This document shows positions 5,944 to 6,728 of a stretch of DNA of 6,728 bases, one piece after another (the stretch's first letter is position 1; each line of letters opens with the position of its first letter). A program made the translations under genes and the position numbers. The notes below the pieces were generated by a model. It ran no database searches. It saw only the letters and a list, made by a program, of their open reading frames with translations, and was not told the origin of the DNA. The stretch is from SAR324 cluster bacterium. Lineage in GTDB: Bacteria; SAR324; NAC60-12. The DNA lies in assembly GCA_022448705.1 (NCBI GenBank), contig JAKUUF010000088.1:1-6728 (forward strand), given 5' to 3'.

Positions 5944-6609
5944 ATGTTCAGAGGATTGTTAAAACTTGTACTTCCATTAATAAATTTTTTAGTGCGGCAA
6001 AATCGGATTGACGAGGTTGAATCCCTCAGGTCTTTTGTTTCAAGCCGGTCCAGTTATATGGCGCAGGTCAGTCTTTATGGATACCTTAAAGCCCGGGCCG
6101 GTACGCAGTATGTTTCTCTGATCAAGGATCCGCTTTTCGCATCCTCTATGAAGACCGCGCGTAACCAGATTTTTTTTGCCTGCCTGATGGATTTGACCCT
6201 GCATGTGCTCAAAACAATTCACGCCCGAAAACAGCAGAATTTTCAAAATTTAGATCCATTTGCCCGTCAATTTTTTATCCAAACCCTGGCCAAAGCCCCT
6301 GAAGAGGTTTTTGAAAGCCTGGAACGCGAGAAAGTCATCCTGGAGTTCGAGAAACACTTGAGTAGACATAACTGGTCCGGTACTGATGATTCCCATGAAT
6401 CTTTTTCCGGAAGCCGATCTGCCCTGCTGAAATGGGCACCGGTTGTGGAAGAATTCAAGATCCAGGACGAGGAAATCGTCTCGAATTCGATCCATTTCAA
6501 ATGGTTGCGGGTCTGCCAGGAATTTGAAAAACTGACAGACTTTGAAAAGATCCGGCTTGAAACCGACCCAGATCTTCCTGATCTAGAGAAGGAAGTCCCG
6601 GAAGATTAG
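5944..6609 (+). CDS. Conserved hypothetical protein, mostly helical
   Basis: A 221-residue protein of unknown function. The N-terminus, MFRGLLKLVLPLINFLVRQNR, is a hydrophobic-basic helix, possibly membrane-peripheral, without a cleavage site typical of secreted proteins. Residues 31-58 carry the striking block FVSSRSSYMAQVSLYGYLKARAGTQYVS, quoted here only by its key parts: RSSYMAQ (35-41), LYGYLK (44-49) and AGTQY (52-56). Residues 70-89 form a helix-like segment with FFACLMDLT. The C-terminus is acidic (DPDLPDLEKEVPED). I recall similar RSxYxAQxxLYGYLKxRxGTxY blocks in uncharacterised alphaproteobacterial proteins, but I know no name or function. It is the only plus-strand gene and diverges from the symporter operon. 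There is no clear Shine-Dalgarno, yet no better start is visible. Codon use and intact length support a real gene. Confidence 0.75.
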   Translation: MFRGLLKLVLPLINFLVRQNRIDEVESLRSFVSSRSSYMAQVSLYGYLKARAGTQYVSLIKDPLFASSMKTARNQIFFACLMDLTLHVLKTIHARKQQNFQNLDPFARQFFIQTLAKAPEEVFESLEREKVILEFEKHLSRHNWSGTDDSHESFSGSRSALLKWAPVVEEFKIQDEEIVSNSIHFKWLRVCQEFEKLTDFEKIRLETDPDLPDLEKEVPED

Positions 6610-6619
6610 TGAATACCAC

Positions 6620-6644
6620 AAAATTGGGGTGATCCTTCAATTTT
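6620..6644 (+). terminator. Possible weak terminator after the hypothetical gene
   Basis: AAAATTG (6620-6626) pairs with CAATTTT (6638-6644) around an 11-nt loop, 10 bp past the stop codon. The stem is AT-rich and its only T run is the four bases inside the second arm, so termination would be weak. Confidence 0.25.
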
Positions 6645-6657
6645 CGATTCTGATACG

Positions 6658-6666
6658 TGTTATAAT
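6658..6666 (+). promoter_or_regulatory. Extended -10 promoter reading off the right edge
   Basis: TGTTATAAT is a perfect match to the extended -10 consensus TGnTATAAT. No good -35 lies 16-18 bp upstream, which extended -10 promoters can tolerate. Transcription would begin near 6673 and leave the window. What it serves cannot be seen; a 17-codon reading frame starts at 6676. Confidence 0.5.
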
Positions 6667-6728
6667 TCCCAACTGATGAACGCCTCAAATTCCTGTAGTA
6701 TACCACTCTCTTCCGTCTGGTTTTAACG

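Overview
This window is compact bacterial chromosome of moderate GC. Its style suggests a Pseudomonadota-like or related Gram-negative bacterium. The pointers are a UmuD/UmuC pair, a two-subunit DUF4212-type sodium/solute symporter, a small membrane protein that looks YggT-like, and a 221-residue protein with a motif I associate with uncharacterised alphaproteobacterial proteins. The tRNA gene encodes its own CCA end. The taxonomic call is inference, because no rRNA or other strong marker is present.

Layout: all recognised genes except the last lie on the minus strand. From the left there is a PLP-dependent threonine/serine dehydratase (7-957), an intergenic stretch, a tRNA-Arg with anticodon CCG (1090-1166), and then the error-prone polymerase pair umuC (1292-2554) and umuD (2551-3018). 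The pair overlaps by ATGA and is preceded by a 196-bp AT-rich regulatory region with a candidate SOS operator and nested inverted repeats. Next come a small integral membrane protein (3215-3574), a strong rho-independent terminator (3604-3629), and a symporter operon made of a large subunit (3651-5471) and a small subunit (5483-5734). A divergent intergenic region with two inverted repeats separates this operon from the only plus-strand gene, a conserved hypothetical protein (5944-6609). The right edge holds a consensus extended -10 promoter firing off the window.

Functional reading: the symporter pair is a membrane importer, probably for a small carboxylate such as acetate. The dehydratase deaminates Ser/Thr to 2-oxo acids. 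UmuDC is a damage-inducible translesion polymerase. These are separate transcription units and not one pathway. I see no insertion sequence, CRISPR array, phage gene or defence cassette, and no convincing new multi-gene system. The points most worth a second look are a canonical EF-hand calcium loop inside the symporter, the shortened clamp-binding motif in UmuC, the regulatory palindromes upstream of umuD, the terminator that leaves the YggT-like gene almost no room for a promoter, and the uncharacterised 221-residue protein.
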